Assembly: GCA_016185345.1 (NCBI GenBank)
Contig: JACPNS010000012.1
Span: 79,989 to 143,988 of the forward strand
Direction: 5' to 3'
Origin: Solirubrobacterales bacterium
GTDB taxonomy: Bacteria > Actinomycetota > Thermoleophilia > Solirubrobacterales > JACPNS01
DNA length: 64,000 nucleotides
Shown piece by piece: positions 53,892-61,573 of this stretch. The notes below the pieces were generated by a model. That model saw only the letters and a list, made by a program, of their open reading frames with translations. It searched no databases and was not told the DNA's origin. The translations under genes and the position numbers were made by a program. Numbering within the stretch: position 1 is the stretch's first letter; every line of letters begins with the position of its first letter.

Positions 53892-55091
53892 CTATGCGGC
53901 TTTGGTCGCAGTGAATGCCATGATTTCGTCTGCTGCTGCCTGCGCAGCATCGTGGGCACGCGCCCAGTCGGCCAGCGCCTTGACCCGGTGGCCATAACTC
54001 GGGTCGGCGAGCAATTTCTCCACAGCGGCGGCGATCGTTTCGCTGCTGATGAAGCGGTTGGGGACCGAGACGCCGACCTTCGCCCAGCGGATGCGCGCCG
54101 CGTTCTCGTACTGGTCACCGCTGGCCGGGGCCACGACAACCGCAGCACCGGCGCTGAGCGCGCGCATGATCGTGCCGTGGCCTCCGTGGCAAAGCACGAC
54201 GTCTGCCGCGGGGAACATCTGGCTGTAGGGCCCCCAGTCGACCACTGAGGTGTTCGCGCCGGGATTCAGTGGCCTGGCAGGCTCGCGACCGTTCTTGGCT
54301 GCAAGGACGCGCACAGGTAGGTCTCGCAGACCCTCGACGGCGGATGTGAGCATCGTGTGCTCGATGTCCTGAGCCGTGCTCGGGGCGACCACGACGAGCG
54401 GGTCGTCTCCCTGCGGGATCGAAACTGGCTCGGAGGGCGGCTCCCACATCACCGGGCCGATCACCTTGACGTGGCCGGGCCACTCGCGTTTGGGCTCGAG
54501 CTGTGGAAACGTCCCGACGAGGATGAGGTTCTCAGAGAGCGCGCCGTGGACTTTTTCGAGCGGCGGCAGGCCGACGACTTCGCGAGTCGCGTTGAGCTCG
54601 ACGCGGCCATACTCGAGACCGGCCCGTTCAAATCGATGCAGCCAGCGAAAGATTGCCTTGGCCGGCCTCGTCTCGGCCGGGGACCATCCCGATCCGAACG
54701 GGACGGACTCGGGTCCCGTCGCGTGCCAGAAATGGGGGACGTTGGTGATGAACGGGATCCCACAGATCTCAGCAGTGAGTGAGCTCGCGAGCGTGAGCAC
54801 GTCTCCCACGATCACATCCGGCCTCCATTCGCGAACCACATCCGTGAGCTGCGCTGTCGCCAACGCCGCCGCTTCCTGAAGGTCGGGGATCTTCCCGTCT
54901 TCGAGGACGTCGAACTTCGGCGCCTTCAAGAACTCCGCGCCGGCGTTGACGATGTGATCCTCCCAGCGGAACCACGTATGCACGCCGACCTCGCAGCCCG
55001 CCGCAACCAACTTCGTGGCGATCGCGATCATCGGGAATGCGTGGCCCGGCTCGCCGATCGTGACGAGCAGGATGCGTGGGGGGCGGCTCAC
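53892..55091 (-). CDS. GT-B (MGT-type) glycosyltransferase
   Basis: The 399-residue protein has the GT1 fold of macrolide-type glycosyltransferases. The N-terminal Rossmann part is SRPPRILLVTIGEPGHAFPMIAIATKL. The donor-binding region contains VVDWGPYSQMFPAADVVLCHGGHGTIMRALSAGAAVVVAPASGDQ with the conserved HGGHGT motif. It acts on a small molecule or lipid that cannot be told from sequence. GTG55091 is chosen since it begins the fold; an upstream frame overlaps the LLM gene. It is third in the SDR-LLM-glycosyltransferase operon. Confidence 0.85.
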   Translation of the reverse strand: MSRPPRILLVTIGEPGHAFPMIAIATKLVAAGCEVGVHTWFRWEDHIVNAGAEFLKAPKFDVLEDGKIPDLQEAAALATAQLTDVVREWRPDVIVGDVLTLASSLTAEICGIPFITNVPHFWHATGPESVPFGSGWSPAETRPAKAIFRWLHRFERAGLEYGRVELNATREVVGLPPLEKVHGALSENLILVGTFPQLEPKREWPGHVKVIGPVMWEPPSEPVSIPQGDDPLVVVAPSTAQDIEHTMLTSAVEGLRDLPVRVLAAKNGREPARPLNPGANTSVVDWGPYSQMFPAADVVLCHGGHGTIMRALSAGAAVVVAPASGDQYENAARIRWAKVGVSVPNRFISSETIAAAVEKLLADPSYGHRVKALADWARAHDAAQAAADEIMAFTATKAA

Positions 55092-55101
55092 GCCTGAGAA
55101 G

Positions 55102-56154
55102 CTAGAGAACGCCGGCTTGTTCGGCTGCTGCGGCGACCGTGGTGAGGATCTCTTTGCGGCCCTCATGGTCGGCCGCCATGGGGACGACCATCAGGTTGTC
55201 GGTGCCGATGTCGTTGTAGGCGGCGATTCGGTCGGCGATGCGGTCCTTGTCTCCGACCAGCGACACGAGGTCGATCAGTTCAACCGGGATCGCGGCAGCG
55301 GCGTCGTCGTATTTCTTGTCCAGATACAGATCCTGGATCTTCTTGGCGTCTTCCTCGAAGCCGTAAGAGGTGACGAGCGCGTTGTAGAAGTTCTTGCCGC
55401 GCGCGCCCATGCCGCCGACGTACAGCGCGATCAGCGGGCGGATGCGGTCGCGAAGCTCATCGATGTCGCCACGGCCGACGGCCGTGAATATCGAGGGCGA
55501 GACCTCGATGTCGTCGATCGAGCGCCCGGCGCGCTCGGCGCCTTCTTTGAGGTTGGCGTTCAAGTAGTCAGCGTGCTCGGGTCCATAGAGATACGGGAGC
55601 CAGCCGTCGCACAGTTCCCCGGCAAGCGCGGTGTTCTTCGGGCCAATCGCCGCAAGGTAGATCGGGATGCGCTCCTGGATCGGCTTGGTCATCAGCTTGA
55701 GCGGCTTGCCCAGGCCATCTGGGAGCGGGAGCTTGTAGATCTCGCCCTCGAACTCGACGTATTCACGGGCGAACATCTTGCGCAGGATCTCGATGTATTC
55801 GCGCGTGCGCTGAATCTGTTTGGCGAAGGGCTGACCGTGCCAGCCCTCGGCTACTTGCGGTCCGCTTGACCCGAGGCCCATCACGAAGCGGCCGTTGGAA
55901 AGGTTGTCGATCGTCGTCGCCGTCATCGCGGCGTTGCCGGGCGTGCGACCGGGGATCTGGAAGATCGCTGAACCGAGGCGGATCTTGTCGGTTTTGCTGG
56001 CGAAATACGCCAAGGGCGTCGCGGCGTCAAAGCCGTAGGCCTCCGCTGTCCAGATCGAGTCGTAGCCAAGCGCTTCGGCGTCCTGTGCGGTCTGCGCCAT
56101 TCCGAAGAGCTGCTCCTGGTTGACTGCGTATCCAGCCATAACTCCGAGCTTCAT
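55102..56154 (-). CDS. LLM-class F420-dependent oxidoreductase
   Basis: A luciferase-like monooxygenase family member (350 aa) of the F420-binding type common in actinobacteria. It starts KLGVMAGYAVNQEQLFGMAQTAQDAEALGYDSIWTAEAYGFDAATPLAYFA and has the IPGRTPGNAAMTATTIDNLSNGRFVMGLGSSGPQVAEGWHG core (cofactor binding). The substrate is unknown. A GGAGGA site lies 7 bases upstream of ATG56154. It lies between an SDR and a glycosyltransferase, so a small-molecule modification pathway is likely. Confidence 0.85.
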   Translation of the reverse strand: MKLGVMAGYAVNQEQLFGMAQTAQDAEALGYDSIWTAEAYGFDAATPLAYFASKTDKIRLGSAIFQIPGRTPGNAAMTATTIDNLSNGRFVMGLGSSGPQVAEGWHGQPFAKQIQRTREYIEILRKMFAREYVEFEGEIYKLPLPDGLGKPLKLMTKPIQERIPIYLAAIGPKNTALAGELCDGWLPYLYGPEHADYLNANLKEGAERAGRSIDDIEVSPSIFTAVGRGDIDELRDRIRPLIALYVGGMGARGKNFYNALVTSYGFEEDAKKIQDLYLDKKYDDAAAAIPVELIDLVSLVGDKDRIADRIAAYNDIGTDNLMVVPMAADHEGRKEILTTVAAAAEQAGVL

Positions 56155-56173
56155 GACAAATCCTCCGGTGTGG

Positions 56174-56923
56174 TTAGAACAGGTCGTCGCCGACGCGTTC
56201 GAAAATGATTTCTGGAACTCGAACCTGCGGCGAGAGCTGCAGAAGCCAGAGCACTGCGCTTGAAAGATCTTCTGGGCGGATCATGTCCTCGCCCTTGACT
56301 CCGCCGGCCTTGGCGAACTCCGTCATCGGTGTTTCGACGAACGCCGGGGAGAGCGCCGTGAAGCGGATGCCCTCGTTCTGGAATTCCTTGTGCATGCCGT
56401 TGGTCCAGTTGGCGACGGCCGCCTTTGTTGCTGCGTAGAGCGAAAGCCACGGCTGTCCGTAGCGGCCAGCAATGGAGGCGAGGTTGAACACGTGCGCCAT
56501 GCCGTTCTCGTTCAGCTTTGTGGCTTCCTTCAGGTACGGCATCGCTTCGCGCGTGACGATGATCATCGAGCGGATGTTCACCGCTAGCTGCATGTCGATG
56601 AACTTGGTGTCGTAGCCCTCGAGCTGGCCTCCGATACCAACGCCTGCGCTGTTCACGAGCACATCGATGCGTCCGAACTTCTCGACGTGTGCGTTCACCA
56701 AGGCTATGAGGGCATCTTCCTGATCGGCCGGAGCGACGACATCGTTGACCTCGATTCCGCCGGAGCGGAGGTCGTCGCCGGCGGCGCGGAGCTTGTCCTC
56801 ACGGCGGCCGCTGATCGTCACGGCGTAACCGGCGTCGCCAAGAGCTTTGGCAATCGCAAATCCGATTCCGCTCGATCCCCCGGTGATGAGTGCTGCGCGC
56901 TCCGCCACGACGTGCGGCATCAT
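56174..56923 (-). CDS. Short-chain dehydrogenase/reductase
   Basis: A classical SDR of about 249 residues. The cofactor motif is ALITGGSSGIGFAIAKALG, the NSAGVGIGG segment follows, and the catalytic Ser-Tyr-Lys is in NLASIAG and YAATKAAV. Starts at 56923, 56920 and a GTG at 56908 all precede the glycine motif. The first lies only 7 bases from the divergent Hpt gene, so the GTG start may be the true one. It opens the operon with the LLM and glycosyltransferase genes. Confidence 0.9.
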   Translation of the reverse strand: MMPHVVAERAALITGGSSGIGFAIAKALGDAGYAVTISGRREDKLRAAGDDLRSGGIEVNDVVAPADQEDALIALVNAHVEKFGRIDVLVNSAGVGIGGQLEGYDTKFIDMQLAVNIRSMIIVTREAMPYLKEATKLNENGMAHVFNLASIAGRYGQPWLSLYAATKAAVANWTNGMHKEFQNEGIRFTALSPAFVETPMTEFAKAGGVKGEDMIRPEDLSSAVLWLLQLSPQVRVPEIIFERVGDDLF

Positions 56924-56930
56924 AACGTGA
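56917..56930. promoter_or_regulatory. Overlapping divergent promoters of SDR operon and Hpt gene
   Basis: The start codons of the SDR (minus) and Hpt (plus) genes are separated by 7 bases if the outermost starts are used. TATGAT on the minus strand (56922-56917) lies 10 bases before the SDR GTG start, and CATCAT (56918-56923) lies 7 bases before the Hpt ATG. The two -10 elements overlap, implying a symmetric bidirectional promoter. Confidence 0.4.
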
Positions 56931-57242
56931 ATGAGTGACCCGATGGCAGAACTGACCCAGCGCTTCAAGGCCGAGGCTCTCGACCGCACCGACCAGATCG
57001 AGATCCTTCTCAGCTCGCTTTCGTCGGCAGCCGATCCTGCCTTGATCTGCGACGAGATTCGCGATCAGGCCCACAAGCTCAAGGGAGCTGCCGGGGTCTT
57101 CGGATTCCACGACTTCAAGGAGCGGTCGGCCGAAGTAGAAGAGGAAGCGTCGGCGCAGGCTGGCGCCGCAGATGGCGAGACGGCCTACGGCGCGCTGGCC
57201 CCGGTCGTCGGTGAACTGCTTGCCGTGATACCGGCGCAATGA
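56931..57242 (+). CDS. Stand-alone Hpt (histidine phosphotransfer) protein
   Basis: The 103-residue helical protein matches Hpt domains: RDQAHKLKGAAGVFGFHDF places the phosphorylated histidine at residue 48, with flanking helices MAELTQRFKAEALDRTDQIEILL and AEVEEEASAQAG. It probably relays phosphate between a hybrid histidine kinase and a response regulator, but none lies nearby. ATG56931 is used; ATG56943 (MAELTQ) is an alternative. It ends 78 bases before ferritin. Confidence 0.85.
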   Translation: MSDPMAELTQRFKAEALDRTDQIEILLSSLSSAADPALICDEIRDQAHKLKGAAGVFGFHDFKERSAEVEEEASAQAGAADGETAYGALAPVVGELLAVIPAQ

Positions 57243-57281
57243 GGCTTACCTAAGCGGGTTTTGCCGCTACCGTCAAGTGCA

Positions 57282-57287
57282 TACTTA
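57282..57287 (+). promoter_or_regulatory. Ferritin promoter -10
   Basis: TACTTA (57282-57287) lies 33 bases before ATG57320, followed by an AGGAGAAG ribosome site 3 bases before the start, so this message has a normal leader. TTGCCG (57261-57266) could be a -35 with a short 15-base gap. An inverted repeat AGCGG/CCGCT (57254-57270) might terminate the Hpt gene or bind a regulator. Confidence 0.35.
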
Positions 57288-57319
57288 GAACCAAGCGAAC
57301 CACCCAACAGGAGAAGTAG

Positions 57320-57814
57320 ATGCTCAAGGATTCAGTACAGACCGCCCTGAACGATCAGGTCAAGCAGGAGTTCTACTCCGCTCACGTCTACCTCTCGATG
57401 TGCGCATGGTTCGAGGATCAGGGCCTGCCCGGGTTCGCCAGCTGGATGCGCATGCAGTACCAGGAAGAGCTCGGCCATGGCATAAAGATCTTCGACTTCA
57501 TCAACGACCGCGACGGCAAGGTAATAATCGAGGGCGTCGAGGCTCCTCCTACGAGCTGGGCAAACCCTCTCGCAGCTTTCGAGGCCGCTTACGAGAACGA
57601 GAAGGCCGTCAGCGCGTCAATCGACGATCTGTACAACCTCGCCGACGGAGAGCGCGACCACGCGACCAAGGTCATGCTGCAGTGGTTCATCACCGAGCAG
57701 GTCGAAGAAGAAGCGTCGACCAAGCAGGCGGTCGATCGCTTGAAGCTTGCTGGTGACGACAGTTCCGCGATGCTCGTGCTTGACGAGCAGTTCGGTAGTC
57801 GCACGACCGCTTAA
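57320..57814 (+). CDS. ftnA: Ferritin
   Basis: A non-haem bacterial ferritin of 164 residues. Iron-site ligands are visible: Glu17 in KQEFYSAH, Glu50 and His53 in QEELGHGIKI, and the later Glu/Gln pair in FITEQVEEE. It forms the iron-storage cage. Regulation cannot be told, but it has a strong AGGAG site and its own promoter. Its stop overlaps the LtrA stop on the opposite strand (TTAA). Confidence 0.93.
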   Translation: MLKDSVQTALNDQVKQEFYSAHVYLSMCAWFEDQGLPGFASWMRMQYQEELGHGIKIFDFINDRDGKVIIEGVEAPPTSWANPLAAFEAAYENEKAVSASIDDLYNLADGERDHATKVMLQWFITEQVEEEASTKQAVDRLKLAGDDSSAMLVLDEQFGSRTTA

Positions 57815-59058
57815 GTATTGCCGCCTTCGGCGAAATCGATGTCCTCCTCCGGCTCGTCGCCTGATTCGTCGCGATACGGAGGGGGCTTCGTTACGCCGTC
57901 GAGCGTCGCCAGGCAGATCAGCGGGGTGATGATCCAGGCGAGCAGTAGCAGCGGAGAGAGGAACTGAGCAAACGGGATCACCGCGGCGACTGCAAGCAGC
58001 GTGATCGTTCGACGCTTGGGGAACGCGTGGGTGATGCGCGAGTTGAATACGGCGTTGCCAAACATATAGAGGCAGACTCCTCCGACCGCAACGGCCGTCA
58101 GCTCGGGATTGACCTGCCCGGTCGGGTGCGCGATGACCTTTTCAGCGGCGACGGCGTACGCGATGATTCCGGCGATCATCGGGATGTGGAAATAGGTGTA
58201 GGCGCGGCCCATCCCGCCCGGGTTCTTCGAATGCTCGAAGATTTCGGCCGCCTTGCCGGCACGCGAGAAGTAGACCCACCACATCATCACGCTCGTGGAG
58301 AAGGTCAAGGCAAATGCCAGGGCCAACGGCGCCGTCAATTCCTTTTCCTTGGCGAGGGTTCCGCCGATGAGCAGGATCGACTCACCGAGCGCAATGATCA
58401 CAAACAACTGACAGCGCTCTGCCAGATGTCCGCCGGAAATGTTCCAGACCTGCGTACTTGAAGCACCCAGCCGCGGCACTCGGTAGCCAAGTGCCGGTGC
58501 CGAGCTGTCGATCAGGACAGCCACCGACCACAATAGGAGCTGGGCATCACCTTGCAAGAACCCGCCGACTATCCAGAGCGGCGCAGTGAGCAGTGCCCAG
58601 ATCGTGATGCGCGAGAAATTCTCGGCCTGCTCGTTCCTGCCGAGCATGAAAAGGCACAGCCCACTACGGCCAACTTGGATGACGACGTAGGCGATCGCAA
58701 ACCATTCGGAGCGGCCGTCCCAAGCCTCTGGAATGGCCGCGGACATCACGAGACTCATGCCCATCAGGCCGATCAGCATCAGTCGAACGGGTAGGCGGTG
58801 CGGATCAAACCAGTTGGTGATCCAAGTCGTGTCGATCCAAGCCCACCAAATCGCCACCGTGAGGATTCCGGTCTGAAGTGCACCGCGCCATGTCAGGTCC
58901 TCAAGCAGGAGGTAAGAGAGCTGGGTGATCGCAAAGACGTATACGAGGTCGAAGAACAGCTCGAGTGTCGAGACCTCGGTTCCTTCTTCGCGATCGCGAA
59001 GAGCGTGGACTCGCTGGCCCTCGAGGCCAGGCTTCAGGTCTGCGAATGCTGCACTCAC
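57811..59058 (-). CDS. Low temperature requirement protein A (LtrA)-like membrane protein
   Basis: The 415-residue polytopic protein has about twelve membrane helices and the LtrA signatures STLELFFDLVYVFAITQLS, GHLAERCQLFVIIALGESIL and YTYFHIPMIAGIIAYAV. The family is linked to growth at low temperature in Listeria; the mechanism is unknown. The C-terminus is acidic. The GTG start overlaps the carbonic anhydrase stop (GTGA), so the two genes are co-transcribed. Confidence 0.88.
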   Translation of the reverse strand: MSAAFADLKPGLEGQRVHALRDREEGTEVSTLELFFDLVYVFAITQLSYLLLEDLTWRGALQTGILTVAIWWAWIDTTWITNWFDPHRLPVRLMLIGLMGMSLVMSAAIPEAWDGRSEWFAIAYVVIQVGRSGLCLFMLGRNEQAENFSRITIWALLTAPLWIVGGFLQGDAQLLLWSVAVLIDSSAPALGYRVPRLGASSTQVWNISGGHLAERCQLFVIIALGESILLIGGTLAKEKELTAPLALAFALTFSTSVMMWWVYFSRAGKAAEIFEHSKNPGGMGRAYTYFHIPMIAGIIAYAVAAEKVIAHPTGQVNPELTAVAVGGVCLYMFGNAVFNSRITHAFPKRRTITLLAVAAVIPFAQFLSPLLLLAWIITPLICLATLDGVTKPPPYRDESGDEPEEDIDFAEGGNT

Positions 59059-59543
59059 TCGACGGGGGTCAGCTTCCCGCTGTGCACGTCGAAGATGAAC
59101 TCGCCGACCTCGGTGCCGTCGGGGAGCAGCTTGCAGTCGCGGATCTTCTGCGCGTCCTTGTGCAGCGTGCTTGTCTGGTCGTCGATCGTGAGAAAGTCGA
59201 GATCGCCGATTGATTCGCCGGTCTGGGTCTCGACGATGCTCGTCAGTGAATCCTGAGTGTTGTTGGCGACGCCGCAGTCGGTGTGCTGGATCAGCGCGAT
59301 GCGGTTGACGCCCAGGGCGTGCGAGGCGATGATCAGTGTGCGCAGCACGTCATCGGTGACGCGGGCGCCGGCGTTACGAATGACCTTCGCGTCGCCCGGG
59401 ATCAGGCCGAATGCTTCGAGCGGGTCGATGCGCGTGTCGATACAAGTGACGATTGCGAGGCCTCGGCGTGCGCGGCCATTCGCGAGTTCCGAGTGGTCTG
59501 CCGCGTAGGCGGAGTTGGCGGTGAGAATGTCAGTGAACGGCAT
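59055..59543 (-). CDS. Beta-class carbonic anhydrase
   Basis: The 162-residue enzyme hydrates CO2. Zinc ligands are Cys34, His87 and Cys90, with the Asp36-Arg38 dyad: VTCIDTRIDPLEAFG and LIQHTDCGVAN. It resembles the mycobacterial Rv1284 type. TAAATT lies 9 bases upstream of ATG59543, giving almost no leader. It is first in an operon with LtrA, linking CO2/bicarbonate or pH handling to the membrane protein, which is suggestive only. Confidence 0.92.
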   Translation of the reverse strand: MPFTDILTANSAYAADHSELANGRARRGLAIVTCIDTRIDPLEAFGLIPGDAKVIRNAGARVTDDVLRTLIIASHALGVNRIALIQHTDCGVANNTQDSLTSIVETQTGESIGDLDFLTIDDQTSTLHKDAQKIRDCKLLPDGTEVGEFIFDVHSGKLTPVE

Positions 59544-59698
59544 GGGCCGCAGAATTTAGCGAGCGTGAACGACTTTTGGCCAGCTCGAACTTCAGGTAGC
59601 GGGCGCTGTCCCACGCTGCCTCGTCGAGCTAACCAGGAAGCGGGGATTGCGGTCAAACAGACAGCGGTCCGCTCAAGGATTAGCCTGCCCGCGGGGAG

Positions 59699-61546
59699 CT
59701 AGCTCTTGGCTCGCTTACGCAGATGCGGCACAAGCTCGCGCTTGCGCAGTCGCATCGAACTCGGCGTGACCTCGAGCAACTCGTCGTTCTCGAGGAAGTC
59801 CATGTTCTGCTCAAGGCTGAACACGGTCGGCGGGGTCAACTGGACGACGCCGTCTGATGCCTTGGAGCGCATGTTGGTCAGCTGCTTGGACTTGCAGACG
59901 TTGATCTCGAGGTCGTCACCGCGGCTGTTGAGGCCGATGATCTGACCGGCGTAGACCTTCTCGCCGCCGCCGATGAACACCACGCCGCGCTCTTCTGCGT
60001 TCTGGAGCGCGAACGGGGTGGTGGTGCCCTGCTCAAACGCGATCAGAGCGCCGTTGCGCTGTTGGTCGAGCGACGGACCGAGCGGCTGGTAGCCGTTGGT
60101 GAGCGAGTTCATCACTGCGGTGCCCTTCGTGTTGGTCATAAGGATTCCGCGCACACCGAGCAGAGCTCGGGTGGGAAGTTCGTAGGTCAGACGGGTGATT
60201 CCGCCGGCGAGTGTGTGCTGCTCCTTCTGCACTGCGCGGCGGCTGCCGAGCTCGGTCTGGACGGCGCCGACGTGTTCTTCAGGAACTTCTACGACGAACT
60301 CCTCGACGGGCTCGAAGGTTTCGCCCTCGATCTCCGTGGTCACGACCTGCGGGCGGCCGATCTCTAGCTCAAAGCCTTCGCGGCGCATCGTCTCGATCAG
60401 GACTGACAGGTGCAACTCGCCTCGTCCAGAGACCAGGAAGCCCTTGTCCTCCTGCTCGACGCGCAGACCGACGTTGGTCTCGAGCTCGCGAGCCAGGCGG
60501 TCACCGATCTGGCGCGAGGTCGTGAAGTCGCCCTCTGTGCCCTTGAACGGGCTGGTGTTTGGTCCGAGGTAGATCTGCAGGGTCGGTGCTTCGACCTCGA
60601 TTGTCGGGAGCGCCTCTGGATTTTCGGCGTCGGCGATGGTTTCACCGATCTGCGCGTCGCCGACTCCCGTGAGCTGGACGATGTCCCCGGCGATTCCGCC
60701 GTCAACCGGGAAGCGCGCGACGCCGTGTGACATGAAGACCTCGCCGACGCGGGCCTTTGTGTGTTCTCCCTCGCGGTTGATCAGCACGACCTGATCGGCC
60801 GCCTTCACCTTGCCGCGGGTGATGCGGCCGATCGCGTACTTGCCCTTGAAGTTGTCCCAGGCGAGAGCCGTGACAAGCATCTGGAACGCTCCGTCAAGCT
60901 CGACCCGTGGCGCGGGGATGTACTCGATGATCGCGTCGAAGAGCGGCTTGAGCGTCGCTTCTTCCTGGGGGTTGTCCGGAACTTTGTCCCAGGCCTTGCC
61001 CTCGCGACCGATCGCGTAGAACTCGGGGTAGTGGAGTTGGTCGTCGTCGATTGCGAGTTCCAGGAAGAGGTCAGCGAGTTCGTGCTCGACTTCGTCGATG
61101 CGGCTGGCCGATTTGTCGATCTTGTTGATCACGACGATTGGCTTGAGGCCGTTCTCGAGTGCCTTGGTGAGCACGAATTTGGTCTGCGGCATCGGGCCTT
61201 CTTGTGCGTCCACGATCAGCAGACATCCATCGGCCATGTTCAGCGTGCGTTCGACCTCACCTGAGAAGTCGGCGTGGCCGGGCGTGTCGATGATGTTCAG
61301 GCGATATTCGCCGTATTCGACGGCCGTCACCTTGGCGGTGATGGTGATTCCGCGCTCTTTCTCCTGATCACCTGAGTCCATGATCAGGTCCTGCTGCATC
61401 TCGGCCTGATGGGCACCAAAGATCTGGGACTGCTTGAGCATGTGGTCGACGATCGTGGTCTTACCGTGGTCAACGTGAGCGATGATCGCGAGGTTGCGGA
61501 TCTGGGCCGGAGAGTGTCCGGAAGTGGGGGAGAGGCCGTCATTCAT
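59699..61546 (-). CDS. typA: Ribosome-associated GTPase TypA/BipA
   Basis: TypA is a translational GTPase that aids 50S assembly and stress or low-temperature growth. The 615-residue protein has the P-loop [19 protein letters not shown], the switch [16 protein letters not shown], and NKIDKSASR (G4). Domains II, III and V follow, with the C-terminal TypA-specific region ending in lysines and arginines. It starts at ATG61546 with a leaderless-type promoter in the end of the GGDEF gene. The 155 bases downstream of the stop contain no clear gene, only small palindromes. Confidence 0.95.
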   Translation of the reverse strand: MNDGLSPTSGHSPAQIRNLAIIAHVDHGKTTIVDHMLKQSQIFGAHQAEMQQDLIMDSGDQEKERGITITAKVTAVEYGEYRLNIIDTPGHADFSGEVERTLNMADGCLLIVDAQEGPMPQTKFVLTKALENGLKPIVVINKIDKSASRIDEVEHELADLFLELAIDDDQLHYPEFYAIGREGKAWDKVPDNPQEEATLKPLFDAIIEYIPAPRVELDGAFQMLVTALAWDNFKGKYAIGRITRGKVKAADQVVLINREGEHTKARVGEVFMSHGVARFPVDGGIAGDIVQLTGVGDAQIGETIADAENPEALPTIEVEAPTLQIYLGPNTSPFKGTEGDFTTSRQIGDRLARELETNVGLRVEQEDKGFLVSGRGELHLSVLIETMRREGFELEIGRPQVVTTEIEGETFEPVEEFVVEVPEEHVGAVQTELGSRRAVQKEQHTLAGGITRLTYELPTRALLGVRGILMTNTKGTAVMNSLTNGYQPLGPSLDQQRNGALIAFEQGTTTPFALQNAEERGVVFIGGGEKVYAGQIIGLNSRGDDLEINVCKSKQLTNMRSKASDGVVQLTPPTVFSLEQNMDFLENDELLEVTPSSMRLRKRELVPHLRKRAKS

Positions 61547-61553
61547 GGCCGTG

Positions 61554-61559
61554 AGGATA
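61554..61559 (-). promoter_or_regulatory. Leaderless-type -10 element of typA
   Basis: On the minus strand TATCCT (TAnnnT) ends exactly 7 bases before ATG61546. It lies in the 27-base gap after the GGDEF gene stop. Confidence 0.55.
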
Positions 61560-61573
61560 GTTGTCGGCGGGTT

